Both the position numbers and the translations under genes were made by a program. The notes beneath the pieces were generated by a model that worked only from the letters and a program-made list of their open reading frames with translations, did not search any database and was not told the origin of the DNA. Source: Candidatus Poribacteria bacterium (GTDB lineage Bacteria; Poribacteria; WGA-4E; WGA-3G). From it: a DNA stretch of 64,000 nt. The DNA lies in assembly GCA_026706025.1 (NCBI GenBank), contig JAPOZO010000089.1:62001-126000 (forward strand). The letters run 5' to 3'. Positions 18,109-26,027 of the stretch are shown piece by piece; position 1 is the stretch's first letter, and every line of letters starts with the position of its first letter.

Positions 18109-19728
18109 TTAACGTAGGTAAAACAAATCGTCAGAGCCACGCCTGAAAAACTCCCGATCCAAAGACAAACACCATTCAACGAACTTGACCACTACTGCCG
18201 TGATTGCTTCACTGCCGAACCAGAACGCGGCTAATTCCCGGACGTGGAATGGGCCTTTGTTTCGCATCTTTAGGAGGTGCGCGTGGACTTCAGAGAGGAT
18301 TCTCTCCATAGTGTGTCTCCTACCGCTGGCAATACCGAGCCGCTTTTTTATTAAATAGGTCCCGCCGTTTTCAGGAAGTTTCACACTTACTTCCAACTGT
18401 TTGCGGGCAGATCCAAATAACGCTCTGCGTGCTTCTGTAACACCGTGCACAAGAAACAGTTTTTCACGCGGTCTTACTTTGCGAACCAAATCAATCAATT
18501 CATTTTTGTCCGCATGTGCTGAAAGCGAATAACGTTCCACTCGGCATTTGACATCAAAGCGTTCACCGTCTAAAAACCACACTCGGTCTTCTGAGTTTTT
18601 TCGCTCTCTTAAATCCTCTAACGCGCGTCCCGGAGTGCCTTCAGCTTGATACCCGGTAATTGCAATCAGGTTTCTTGGATTTGCGACTAATTGTTTCGCA
18701 TAGACGATTGACTTACCACCGTTCAACATACCTGAAGATGCCACAATGCAACAAGGTCCCCCTGCTAAAACATCTTCGGGTTTATAATTGCGTGGCACCT
18801 CTTCTATCACATCGGAATAAAAAAGAGACTCACCTTGTTCCGCTTTACGCCTCAAGGGACGTTGAAGCTCATCGGCAAATCCAGAGTATATTGCATTAAC
18901 ATCTCGGACCATCCCATCAACGTAAACAGGAAACTTAGGGATTTGTTCGCTTTCCATTGCCTGCTTCAGAATCAAGATGACTTCCTGAGATCGTCCGATA
19001 GCAAAGACGGGGATTAACACTATAGCTTCTTCTTTAATAACCGTGTTGGCTACAGCCGCAGCGAGTCTTTTCTCTTCTTCGCGGCGGTTAAATTTGTGCG
19101 GACGATTACCATAAGTTGACTCTATCACCATCACGTCAGGTTTACAACACCACGCAGGCACATCTACACTCGGAATAGTCAACTGTTTGGTAACAGACAC
19201 ATCACCTGTCATCAAGAGAGTTTCAGACTTTCCCTCAATGTAAATCATCGCTGCACCTAAGATGTGCCCCGCGCGAGTCCACCGGGCTATCACACTTGGA
19301 CAGATCTCTACGGGGTCTGACCATGGCACAGTTTCTATACGTTTCAATACTGCAGCGACATCGCCAGGCGTATACCGCGGGGCCTCACCCGTCTGTTCTT
19401 CCTTTTGATGCATTATCTTTATACTGTCTTTTAATAAGACTTCTATAATCGCCTTCGTTGCTTCCGTGCAATATATTTTCACATCTGCCGGTAGCCACTT
19501 GTGCAAGTCAGGCAATGCACCCGTATGATCGGTATGCGCGTGTGTCAGGAGGACTGCATCAGGCATGCCTACCTTATCAAACACCGAAAAATCAGGCAAC
19601 GGTGATCCGTTCGTATGCTCATGATTCATTCGGATACCCGCATCTACAAGAATTGGATATCCATCAATGTTACTTAACGCGGAGGAAGCACCAACTTCAC
19701 TGGCACCTCCGAGAGGTTGGAAGATCAT
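18109..19728 (-). CDS. Metallo-beta-lactamase/beta-CASP family RNA-processing nuclease
   Basis: The 539-aa protein has the zinc motif HAHTDH (near residues 63-68), further ligands in AGHILGAAMI and TGDVSV, a beta-CASP domain with ESTYGNR and SSGMLNGGKS, and the C-terminal SLSAHADKNEL motif. These are typical of the RNA-specific YSH1/CPSF-73-like branch, which cuts or trims RNA. Its C-terminal 80 residues (about 460-539) contain an additional helical segment rather than a KH domain. ATG 19728 is favoured by AGGAG five bases upstream; a GTG six bases earlier overlaps that site. Convergent with the cytochrome gene, with a 30-base gap. Confidence 0.9.
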   Translation of the reverse strand: MIFQPLGGASEVGASSALSNIDGYPILVDAGIRMNHEHTNGSPLPDFSVFDKVGMPDAVLLTHAHTDHTGALPDLHKWLPADVKIYCTEATKAIIEVLLKDSIKIMHQKEEQTGEAPRYTPGDVAAVLKRIETVPWSDPVEICPSVIARWTRAGHILGAAMIYIEGKSETLLMTGDVSVTKQLTIPSVDVPAWCCKPDVMVIESTYGNRPHKFNRREEEKRLAAAVANTVIKEEAIVLIPVFAIGRSQEVILILKQAMESEQIPKFPVYVDGMVRDVNAIYSGFADELQRPLRRKAEQGESLFYSDVIEEVPRNYKPEDVLAGGPCCIVASSGMLNGGKSIVYAKQLVANPRNLIAITGYQAEGTPGRALEDLRERKNSEDRVWFLDGERFDVKCRVERYSLSAHADKNELIDLVRKVRPREKLFLVHGVTEARRALFGSARKQLEVSVKLPENGGTYLIKKRLGIASGRRHTMERILSEVHAHLLKMRNKGPFHVRELAAFWFGSEAITAVVVKFVEWCLSLDREFFRRGSDDLFYLR

Positions 19729-19734
19729 ATTCAC

Positions 19735-20252
19735 TCCTATCGCATAATGACCTTACAAAGGATATTGGTATCCATCTGCAAAGTCCTGAAGAAGCTGCCA
19801 TAGTACACTTAAGAGTGAGGCACTTAAGTCCTTCATAGTGTGTACATAGCATCAAAATTTATTATAGTAGGTTTTGAAATTAATTATACACTTATTCCTT
19901 ACCAGATCAGTGTTTGTAGTAGGGCAATTCTGCGGCGTACTTGAAGAAACACTTTCTTCGCATTGGATTTCAGCGTTTGCAAAAACCCCAAATGCGACCT
20001 GCATTATTGCCCGTCTCTTCAAAAGGTGGGCAAATAATTACGGGCTCTACTATAAACATTAAACACAGAAACGAATTAAAAATGTGAATATTGATTCACA
20101 AAATTTGATGTCTTAATTCATTAAACGAAATGATTGACAAAAAGGTTTGCCTCATAAACAAATATTATGGATTTTCCTTTATCAACCCTATCTTTCCCTT
20201 GTGGAGGGTGCATTATTTTCTCGATAGGTTTGTTATCATGCCCTCTTGATTT
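19735..20252. other. Intergenic region with a palindromic repeat element
   Basis: This 518-base stretch contains no convincing gene. Its main content is the repeat element described at 19913-20055. The rest is AT-rich sequence, including an isolated TTGACA at 20134 without a well-spaced partner. Confidence 0.5.
19913..20055. repeat. TCTGCGGCGTAC-type inverted-repeat element, copy 1
   Basis: The inner element (19922-20012) starts GGGCAAT-TCTGCGGCGTAC and ends CTGCATT-ATTGCCC, so its ends pair as a 7-bp stem. An outer inverted pair, TTTGTAGTAGGGC and GGGCTCTACTATAAA, extends the structure to about 143 bases. Copies at 42902 and 56367 keep the inner blocks but carry different, still complementary, end stems. 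Confidence 0.65.
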
Positions 20253-20348
20253 CTAATAGGTATCGTTGTTAGGATTCAGCTGATTAGCATGATTGTCGCG
20301 ATTGCCTTGAGTGTTCCGTCCGCGATTATTAACACGCTTTTTTCCCAT
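20253..20348 (-). CDS. Small Asn/Arg-rich protein (31 aa)
   Basis: A 31-codon frame reads MGKKRVNNRGRNTQGNRDNH then ANQLNPNNDTY. It has a strong ribosome site (AAGGAAG, six bases before ATG) and starts 43 bases after the stop of the 592-aa gene on the same strand, so the two are probably co-transcribed. The peptide is basic, highly polar and likely disordered, as in small nucleic-acid-binding proteins. I did not recognise a named family. Confidence 0.55.
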   Translation of the reverse strand: MGKKRVNNRGRNTQGNRDNHANQLNPNNDTY

Positions 20349-20391
20349 TTTTTACTTCCTTTTTCGATGAAGGCATCGCTTTAGGATAACG

Positions 20392-22170
20392 CTATCTTTT
20401 CCACTCGTAACGATCATCTTTTTCCCGTGTCCGGTGCAATTCTTTTCGGCGGGTACGCATTGCACCTGCCTGATCAATTTCTACGCCAAGCGTTATGAGA
20501 TGCGCCTGTCGAAGCCACCAAAACGCCTCGAACAGCGGTCTACGCGGCGATGCACCTTCGTCTAAATTGGGTTTATCTCGATCCAGATGTCGAACCCGTT
20601 TATGTGCCTTCTTAGCAAGTTCTTTAACCATTTCATCAGGATCGTTGTTCAATAGCCAGAAAAGTGTCCGGTGTCCTCGTCCACCCGGATTAACACGCAA
20701 TGCAGCCAGTGCTTGTACATAACACCGCCGCCACACTGGACGTGGTTCCATAAAATCCTCATTGTCGAAACCAGATTTTTTATTCCTTTCCTTTTTTGTT
20801 TTCAGTCGTTCGAGACAAAACTTGGCAAACTCCTCACGTAATTTTTGGAGGGGCATGTCTCGCTTCAGTTCATCCTTAAGGTTCTGCGGGTACATTGACG
20901 TACCAATCCATAAAGGGATTTGACTATACGGTTGAGGGGGTTTTTCTTGGTCAGGCTCGTTCCAAAATCCAAGATCGGACGCAACGGCTTGCGACTTCAT
21001 TCCTGTGAAAGCTAATAATAAAGGTTTCAAGCGTTTCCACGGTGCGGCGAAAACCAGCAGTACATAGAAAGCCTTTTGATAAAAATCGCGAACATCTTTA
21101 TCTTCAAAGACTTCAGGTGTATCTCTAAGCACAGGTCGCAAGCGGCCGATATGCTCCGATGCACTCTCAACGAGCCTATTTTTCAAGTCGTCTGATAGTC
21201 TTCCTTTTGGTTCCAGCCCTCCCATACCCCAACTGAAAATATGTGTGGCTAAATGCCACCACGCTTTGAGCAAAGTTGAGCGTTCCTGATTTGACTCAGG
21301 CTTCTTTGCATCCAGCAACTTAAAAAATGGGAGCAACTCATCTGCTACATGCTGCCATCCTTCATTCAAAGAAGCCCCAGGGCCAAGTGCCACGCCCAAT
21401 GCATAACCAATATCGTTTAGGAGTCCAAAAATCCTATCGCCTAAAAGAGCATCTGCTAATTCAGAAAAGTCTTGCTGTAACGTGTCTAACCTGACTATCT
21501 GGCGACGTTCTTCATTTGCCCGAAATCGCCAGATTAACCAAGGATAAAACCGTTCAAGTTGTTCAAATTGTGTTGGAGCATTAAAATCACTGTTAGACCA
21601 GCCGCCTGGTCGAATCGTGCTTAATAAATTTATATCGACTACCTTGTCTAAAGGTACCCCTTCTGGAAAGAGAAATGGCAGCAGCTTATTAATATCTAAA
21701 GAAGTGCTATGTGGATACCTAATTTTACTCAGTTTTTTCAAACTCTCTGGGCTGAATTTTGCATGTTTCTGGAACGCGCTAATCCATTCAGGGATATCCC
21801 CCGATCCATCTTTTGACTTCTTGAGTTCAATATTGGGGGACAGACTTCCGATGCCTCCGGGTCCAAACTCAAGCATCGAACTAAAAAGAAGCATCAGGCG
21901 GGTTTGGCCGTCCTTTTCGCCTTGAGTCCATTCTTCTAACAGAGTCTTTAAACCGGATTTTAACTCGGCATCAAACGGAGCAGATTCATTTCTGAATACA
22001 GATTCACGGCTCGGATCGCCAAAGCAGTCGCGGTGTTTAAAAACGCGAACAAGCCACTCTTGATCCGCAGTGGAAAAACCGGCAGATTCAAGACACTGCT
22101 TAACACGTTGTATTTCTTCAAGAGGCGTATCATCTAACGGAAAAACAAGTTCATTTTCAGTTTTGCGCAT
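20392..22170 (-). CDS. Uncharacterised 592-aa alpha-helical protein
   Basis: No known family was recognised. The protein is predicted to be soluble and mostly helical, rich in Trp, Leu and charged residues, with no signal peptide, membrane helix, Walker motif or nuclease motif that I can see. A HEAT-like segment (TLFWLLNNDPDEMVKELAKK) lies near 520 and resembles the fragment at 2-85. A glycine-rich VALGPGASLNEGWQ lies near 265. ATG 22170 is chosen because AAAGGAG sits seven bases upstream; a longer frame to 22200 lacks a ribosome site. It is followed by the small basic gene at 20253. A scaffold or large helical-solenoid role is possible but speculative. Confidence 0.75.
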   Translation of the reverse strand: MRKTENELVFPLDDTPLEEIQRVKQCLESAGFSTADQEWLVRVFKHRDCFGDPSRESVFRNESAPFDAELKSGLKTLLEEWTQGEKDGQTRLMLLFSSMLEFGPGGIGSLSPNIELKKSKDGSGDIPEWISAFQKHAKFSPESLKKLSKIRYPHSTSLDINKLLPFLFPEGVPLDKVVDINLLSTIRPGGWSNSDFNAPTQFEQLERFYPWLIWRFRANEERRQIVRLDTLQQDFSELADALLGDRIFGLLNDIGYALGVALGPGASLNEGWQHVADELLPFFKLLDAKKPESNQERSTLLKAWWHLATHIFSWGMGGLEPKGRLSDDLKNRLVESASEHIGRLRPVLRDTPEVFEDKDVRDFYQKAFYVLLVFAAPWKRLKPLLLAFTGMKSQAVASDLGFWNEPDQEKPPQPYSQIPLWIGTSMYPQNLKDELKRDMPLQKLREEFAKFCLERLKTKKERNKKSGFDNEDFMEPRPVWRRCYVQALAALRVNPGGRGHRTLFWLLNNDPDEMVKELAKKAHKRVRHLDRDKPNLDEGASPRRPLFEAFWWLRQAHLITLGVEIDQAGAMRTRRKELHRTREKDDRYEWKR

Positions 22171-22378
22171 GAAATGCTCCTTTTCCATGAAGGAGAACAA
22201 AACTATATCCTATGAAAAATCCGATAAACTCAGATTACTAACCCTTAGGATTCCCGATGAAAGTGTATCAGGACCGGAGGAGATGCATAAGACATCTAAG
22301 CGACGAGGTTAGATTTCACTTCACTAATTTTAAAATAACACAAAAAACGGTAAATGTCAAATTTATTTTAACATTATT

Positions 22379-22407
22379 TTGATAGTATTTGACAATCCAC
22401 CTATAAT
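22379..22407 (+). promoter_or_regulatory. Sigma-70-like promoter for selA
   Basis: TTGATA (22379-22384), 17 bases and TATAAT (22402-22407) lie 57 bases before the selA start codon. The AT-rich stretch upstream is also divergent toward the gene at 22170. The segment CAATCCACCTATAAT is nearly repeated at the proposed promoter before 46297. Confidence 0.6.
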
Positions 22408-22463
22408 ATGCTATCGTATTAAAAGCACTATGCTCCTAAAAACCCTATACCTCGGAAACCATT

Positions 22464-23876
22464 TTGACCAACGATCACGCAAAAGACCTCTTACGGCAAT
22501 TACCCGCCATCGAAAAACTCCTGAACACACAGGAGATGCTCGACTTGCAAACCACCTACACGCGCCCGCTCGTCACAGAAGCACTGCGCGATGCTGTTGC
22601 TGACATCCGAAACGAAATCCTCAGCGGAAATCAGACACAACTCCCAGAACACACGGAATACGCCGAACGGACACTCCAGAAAATTGCGGCGAAAACAGTA
22701 CCCCGCATGCGTCCCGTCGTTAATGCAACAGGCACGGTTACACATACCAACTTAGGCAGGTCTTTGCTAAGCGACGATGCCTGCGAAGCCATCCAGCAAG
22801 CCGCACAAAACTACGTTAACCTTGAATACGACATCGAAACAGGCAGCCGAGGACATCGGGACAGGATCACCGAACCGCTCCTACAGCAATTGACAGGCTG
22901 TGAGGCTTCCACGATCGTCAATAACAACGCTGCTGCTGTGCTACTCGCACTTCAGACCGTGGCACGCGGTAAAGAGGTCATCGTCTCACGTGGAGAACTG
23001 ATCGAAATCGGTGGCGCATTTCGTATCCCAGATGTTATGGCGGCAAGTGGTGCGATACTCCGAGAAGTCGGCACCACAAACCGAACCCATCTCCGAGATT
23101 ACGCCGAGGCTATCAATGAGAACACAGGACTATTGCTCAAAGTACATCCGAGCAACTACAAAATCCTCGGTTTCACATCAACCCCGACAATGGAAGAAAT
23201 AACGGAACTCGGTACACAGCAAGGCATCCCCACAATGGAAGACCTCGGCAGCGGCGCACTTATTGATATGACAGCCTATGGACTTCCCCATGAACCCCTT
23301 GTCGGCGAACGCATCGAAAGTGGTGTCGATATTGTTACCTTCAGCGGCGACAAGCTGCTCGGTGGACCACAAGCAGGCATTATCGTCGGTAAAGCAGAAT
23401 GGATCGAAAAGATGCGTAAAAACCCGATGATGCGGGCACTTCGGGTCGATAAACTCATCATTGCCGGTCTATCTGCAACATTGCAACGCTATCTCATTGA
23501 CAGCACCACCGCCGCCGAACAATTTCCGATGCTCAACCGCTACACCCGCCCTATAGAGACACTCCACGCTGTCGCAGAAAAACTTAAAGCGCAACTCCGA
23601 GACATCTTGGTGGAGACAGTCAACATTCAGATCTCGGAAACCTACGGTCAGATCGGGAGTGGTGCGCTTCCAGTTGAAACACTACCGAGTGTCGCGCTTG
23701 TTCTTGAACCTTCAGAGACATCCGCTGAAACACTCGCTGCACAGTTCAGAAACGCCACAATCCCTATCATCGGTAGAATCAAAGACGGCCTTTTTTGGCT
23801 GGATCTCCGTACAGTTTATGAAAGAGAACAGGCGTGGATCGTTGAAGCCGCGACACAAATAGCCAAAATGCCATGA
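22464..23876 (+). CDS. selA: L-seryl-tRNA(Sec) selenium transferase
   Basis: The 470-aa PLP enzyme converts seryl-tRNA(Sec) to selenocysteinyl-tRNA(Sec). Family landmarks include an N-terminal LLRQLPAIEKLL, NATGTVTHTNLGRSLLS near 90, NLEYDIETGSRGHRD near 120, NNNAAAVLLAL near 152 and the PLP-lysine context TFSGDKLLGGPQAGIIVG near 290. The start is TTG at 22464; the usual N-terminus begins right there and no ATG fits. It overlaps the next gene by four bases (ATGA). No selB, selD or tRNA-Sec is in view, but the intact gene predicts UGA recoding in this genome. No in-frame TGA selenoprotein was identified here. Confidence 0.95.
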   Translation: MTNDHAKDLLRQLPAIEKLLNTQEMLDLQTTYTRPLVTEALRDAVADIRNEILSGNQTQLPEHTEYAERTLQKIAAKTVPRMRPVVNATGTVTHTNLGRSLLSDDACEAIQQAAQNYVNLEYDIETGSRGHRDRITEPLLQQLTGCEASTIVNNNAAAVLLALQTVARGKEVIVSRGELIEIGGAFRIPDVMAASGAILREVGTTNRTHLRDYAEAINENTGLLLKVHPSNYKILGFTSTPTMEEITELGTQQGIPTMEDLGSGALIDMTAYGLPHEPLVGERIESGVDIVTFSGDKLLGGPQAGIIVGKAEWIEKMRKNPMMRALRVDKLIIAGLSATLQRYLIDSTTAAEQFPMLNRYTRPIETLHAVAEKLKAQLRDILVETVNIQISETYGQIGSGALPVETLPSVALVLEPSETSAETLAAQFRNATIPIIGRIKDGLFWLDLRTVYEREQAWIVEAATQIAKMP

Positions 23877-24682
23877 AGATTGCCGACATCCTTCTCATCT
23901 GCATCGTCTGTGTGAGTATATCCGCCTGCGCGCAGCGCGATGAAGGTTCACCCACCACCGAACACGCAACTGAAATCGTTTCTGAGATCGACGGTGCCAC
24001 AATGGTCTTGATTCCGGCAGGTACGTTTCAGATGGGATCCACGATCGGGGATAGTGACGAACAACCGGTGCATACTGTTACCCTCAACGCATTTTACATG
24101 GACCAGTATGAAGTAACGAACGCACGTTACCAAAAATTTGTCGAAAGTACAGGCTACCCTCAACCACCACTGTCGCATAACCCGCGGTTCAATGCCCCGG
24201 ACACACCTGTCGTCCATGTAAAATGGCGTGATGTTGCCGCCTATGCTGCATGGGCAAATAAACGGTTACCCACTGAAGCAGAATGGGAATACGCCGCACG
24301 CGGAAATCTGACTGGAAAATTATACCCGAATGGTGATATAATTACACATACAGACGCGAATTTCGGCGGCACAGGTGGAACAGATAGATGGAAGTGGGCG
24401 GCACCCGTCGGCAGTTTCCCGCCAAACGGCTATAACTTATACGACATGGTAGGGAATGCCTGGGAATGGTGTTTCGACGAATACAACGGCGAATTCTACA
24501 GTCAGAGTCCAGAAAATAATCCGCGTTTCGGCAGAGAAATCGCACCAGATAACGAAAATTTCCGGATCCTACGCGGTGGCGGCTGGGGCGGGAGTCCTGA
24601 GGACCTTCGTGTCGCAGATCGGTGGTACCATCTCTCATCTGGCAGTACCATCGGCTTTCGTTGTGTAAAGGACATACCGTAG
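23873..24682 (+). CDS. SUMF1/FGE-like lipoprotein lacking the FGE cysteine pair
   Basis: The 269-aa protein starts with a lipoprotein signal peptide with lipobox SISAC near residue 19, so it is probably anchored in the cell envelope. The SUMF1/FGE-sulfatase fold follows, with MVLIPAGTFQMGS near 44, MDQYEVTNARYQKFV near 77, RLPTEAEWEYAARG near 135, NAWEWCFDEY near 196 and LRGGGWGGS near 228. In true FGE two C-terminal cysteines bind copper and activate oxygen. Here only GFRC near the end remains and the upstream cysteine position reads RVADRWYH. Enzymatic sulfatase maturation is therefore unlikely, and a structural or ligand-binding role is favoured. It overlaps selA by four bases and is probably coupled to it. 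Confidence 0.85.
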   Translation: MKIADILLICIVCVSISACAQRDEGSPTTEHATEIVSEIDGATMVLIPAGTFQMGSTIGDSDEQPVHTVTLNAFYMDQYEVTNARYQKFVESTGYPQPPLSHNPRFNAPDTPVVHVKWRDVAAYAAWANKRLPTEAEWEYAARGNLTGKLYPNGDIITHTDANFGGTGGTDRWKWAAPVGSFPPNGYNLYDMVGNAWEWCFDEYNGEFYSQSPENNPRFGREIAPDNENFRILRGGGWGGSPEDLRVADRWYHLSSGSTIGFRCVKDIP

Positions 24683-24895
24683 AAGAAAAAGGAAAAATAA
24701 TACCATCTCTGGTTATATATTTCCCACTTGTAGCACAAACTTTTAGTTGGTGTCGGGCGGCACCACAATCCATAACAAACTTGTAACGAGACATCAATGT
24801 TTAGAATAGCATAAGAAAACATGCAATTAACCCAATTTTGTTGAAGCACATCAGAAACCCTGAAGAATCGGAGCGAAAACCCAATCGCTAAAAAT

Positions 24896-25969
24896 ATGGC
24901 AGTTTCAGTTCAATTAACGCATGTCACAAAAGCATTTGACACAACGATCGCAGTCAATGACGTGAGCCTGAATATTGAGAAGGGCGAATTCTTCTTCCTT
25001 CTCGGCCCGTCCGGATGCGGTAAATCAACCTTTCTGCGTATCGTCGCTGGGTTCTACAAACCCGACACCGGCGAATTACGGTTTGACGACACTGTTGTGA
25101 ACAACGTACCGCCGCATCAACGTAATACAGGGATGGTATTCCAAAACTATGCCCTCTGGCCCCACATGTCCGTCGCCGAAAATATCGAATACGGACTCAC
25201 ACTCCGCAAACTCGGCAAATCGGAACGGGACGAAAAGATTACGCGCGCCTTAGAAATGGTGCAGATGGTAGACTATCACGACCGCGCAGTCAACACACTT
25301 TCAGGCGGACAACAGCAGCGCATTGCACTCGCCCGCGCCCTTGTCATTGAACCGAGCGTTCTCCTTCTTGATGAACCGATTAGCAACCTTGATGCCGCAC
25401 TCCGACAACAGATGCGCGACGAAATCAAACAGATCCACGATCGAACGAACATCACAATGTTCTATGTTACACACGACCAAGTCGATGCGCTCTCTATGGC
25501 GGACCGGATGGCAATCATGCAGGACGGCGTTGTCATTCAGGTCGGTACACCGCGCGAGGTGTATCAGTTCCCAAAGAACGCTTTTGTGGCAAGTTTCGTC
25601 GGGGAAACCAACTTTATCTCTGGTAAAGTCCAGCAGACATCGAACGGGAGTGCAACAATCGAAACACCTGTCGGAACACTTCACTCCAAAACTGTTTATC
25701 ACGACTTAAGCGAGGGAACACCGGTGCAGTGCTCAATTCGTCCGGAAGCACTCATCGTTGGCAACAACGAGAATAACCACACCGAAAACACGATAACAGC
25801 GAAGATTACCGCAGTCAACTACTTAGGCAGGATAGAAGAATACCAACTGGTAGCCGCAGATGTCCCGCTCAAAGCCGTGCATTATAACCCCGGTATCGAG
25901 ACAAAAAAACCCGGAGACACTGTGCAAATCAAAATATCCGCAGAAACAATTATCCCACTACCCAATTAA
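24896..25969 (+). CDS. ABC importer ATP-binding protein (MalK/PotA type)
   Basis: The 357-aa ATPase has Walker A GPSGCGKST near residue 38, a Q-loop in MVFQNYALWPHMSV, signature LSGGQQQRIALARAL near 137, Walker B VLLLDEPISNLDA near 159 and the switch His in VTHDQVDALS. A TOBE-type regulatory domain fills about 240-357. The class drives uptake of sugars, polyamines, iron or similar solutes. No permease or binding-protein gene is adjacent; the next gene is a helicase. It begins after a leader of the type GGAGCGAAAACCC then TAAAAATATG, shared with genes at 44022 and 46297. Substrate cannot be assigned. Confidence 0.92.
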   Translation: MAVSVQLTHVTKAFDTTIAVNDVSLNIEKGEFFFLLGPSGCGKSTFLRIVAGFYKPDTGELRFDDTVVNNVPPHQRNTGMVFQNYALWPHMSVAENIEYGLTLRKLGKSERDEKITRALEMVQMVDYHDRAVNTLSGGQQQRIALARALVIEPSVLLLDEPISNLDAALRQQMRDEIKQIHDRTNITMFYVTHDQVDALSMADRMAIMQDGVVIQVGTPREVYQFPKNAFVASFVGETNFISGKVQQTSNGSATIETPVGTLHSKTVYHDLSEGTPVQCSIRPEALIVGNNENNHTENTITAKITAVNYLGRIEEYQLVAADVPLKAVHYNPGIETKKPGDTVQIKISAETIIPLPN

Positions 25970-25977
25970 AAGTAATA

Positions 25978-25995
25978 GGCACGCGCCGACGTGCC
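25978..25995. repeat. GTAGG-family-like short palindrome
   Basis: GGCACG and CGTGCC form a 6-bp stem in the 58-base gap before the helicase. The flanking sequence ATAGGCACGCGCCGACGTGCCG resembles the units at 47435, so it may be a family member or simply a local terminator. Confidence 0.35.
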
Positions 25996-26027
25996 GTAAA
26001 CAAAATCACTGCAAGAGATGAAAGAAA

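Noticed and set aside
19458-19838. Plus-strand open frame of 126 codons opposite the beta-CASP gene
   Set aside because: Most of it is antisense to a conserved metal-motif region; no ribosome site or recognisable sequence.
20134-20139. TTGACA as a promoter -35 box
   Set aside because: No -10 element at 15-19 bases; the nearest TATTAT is too far away.
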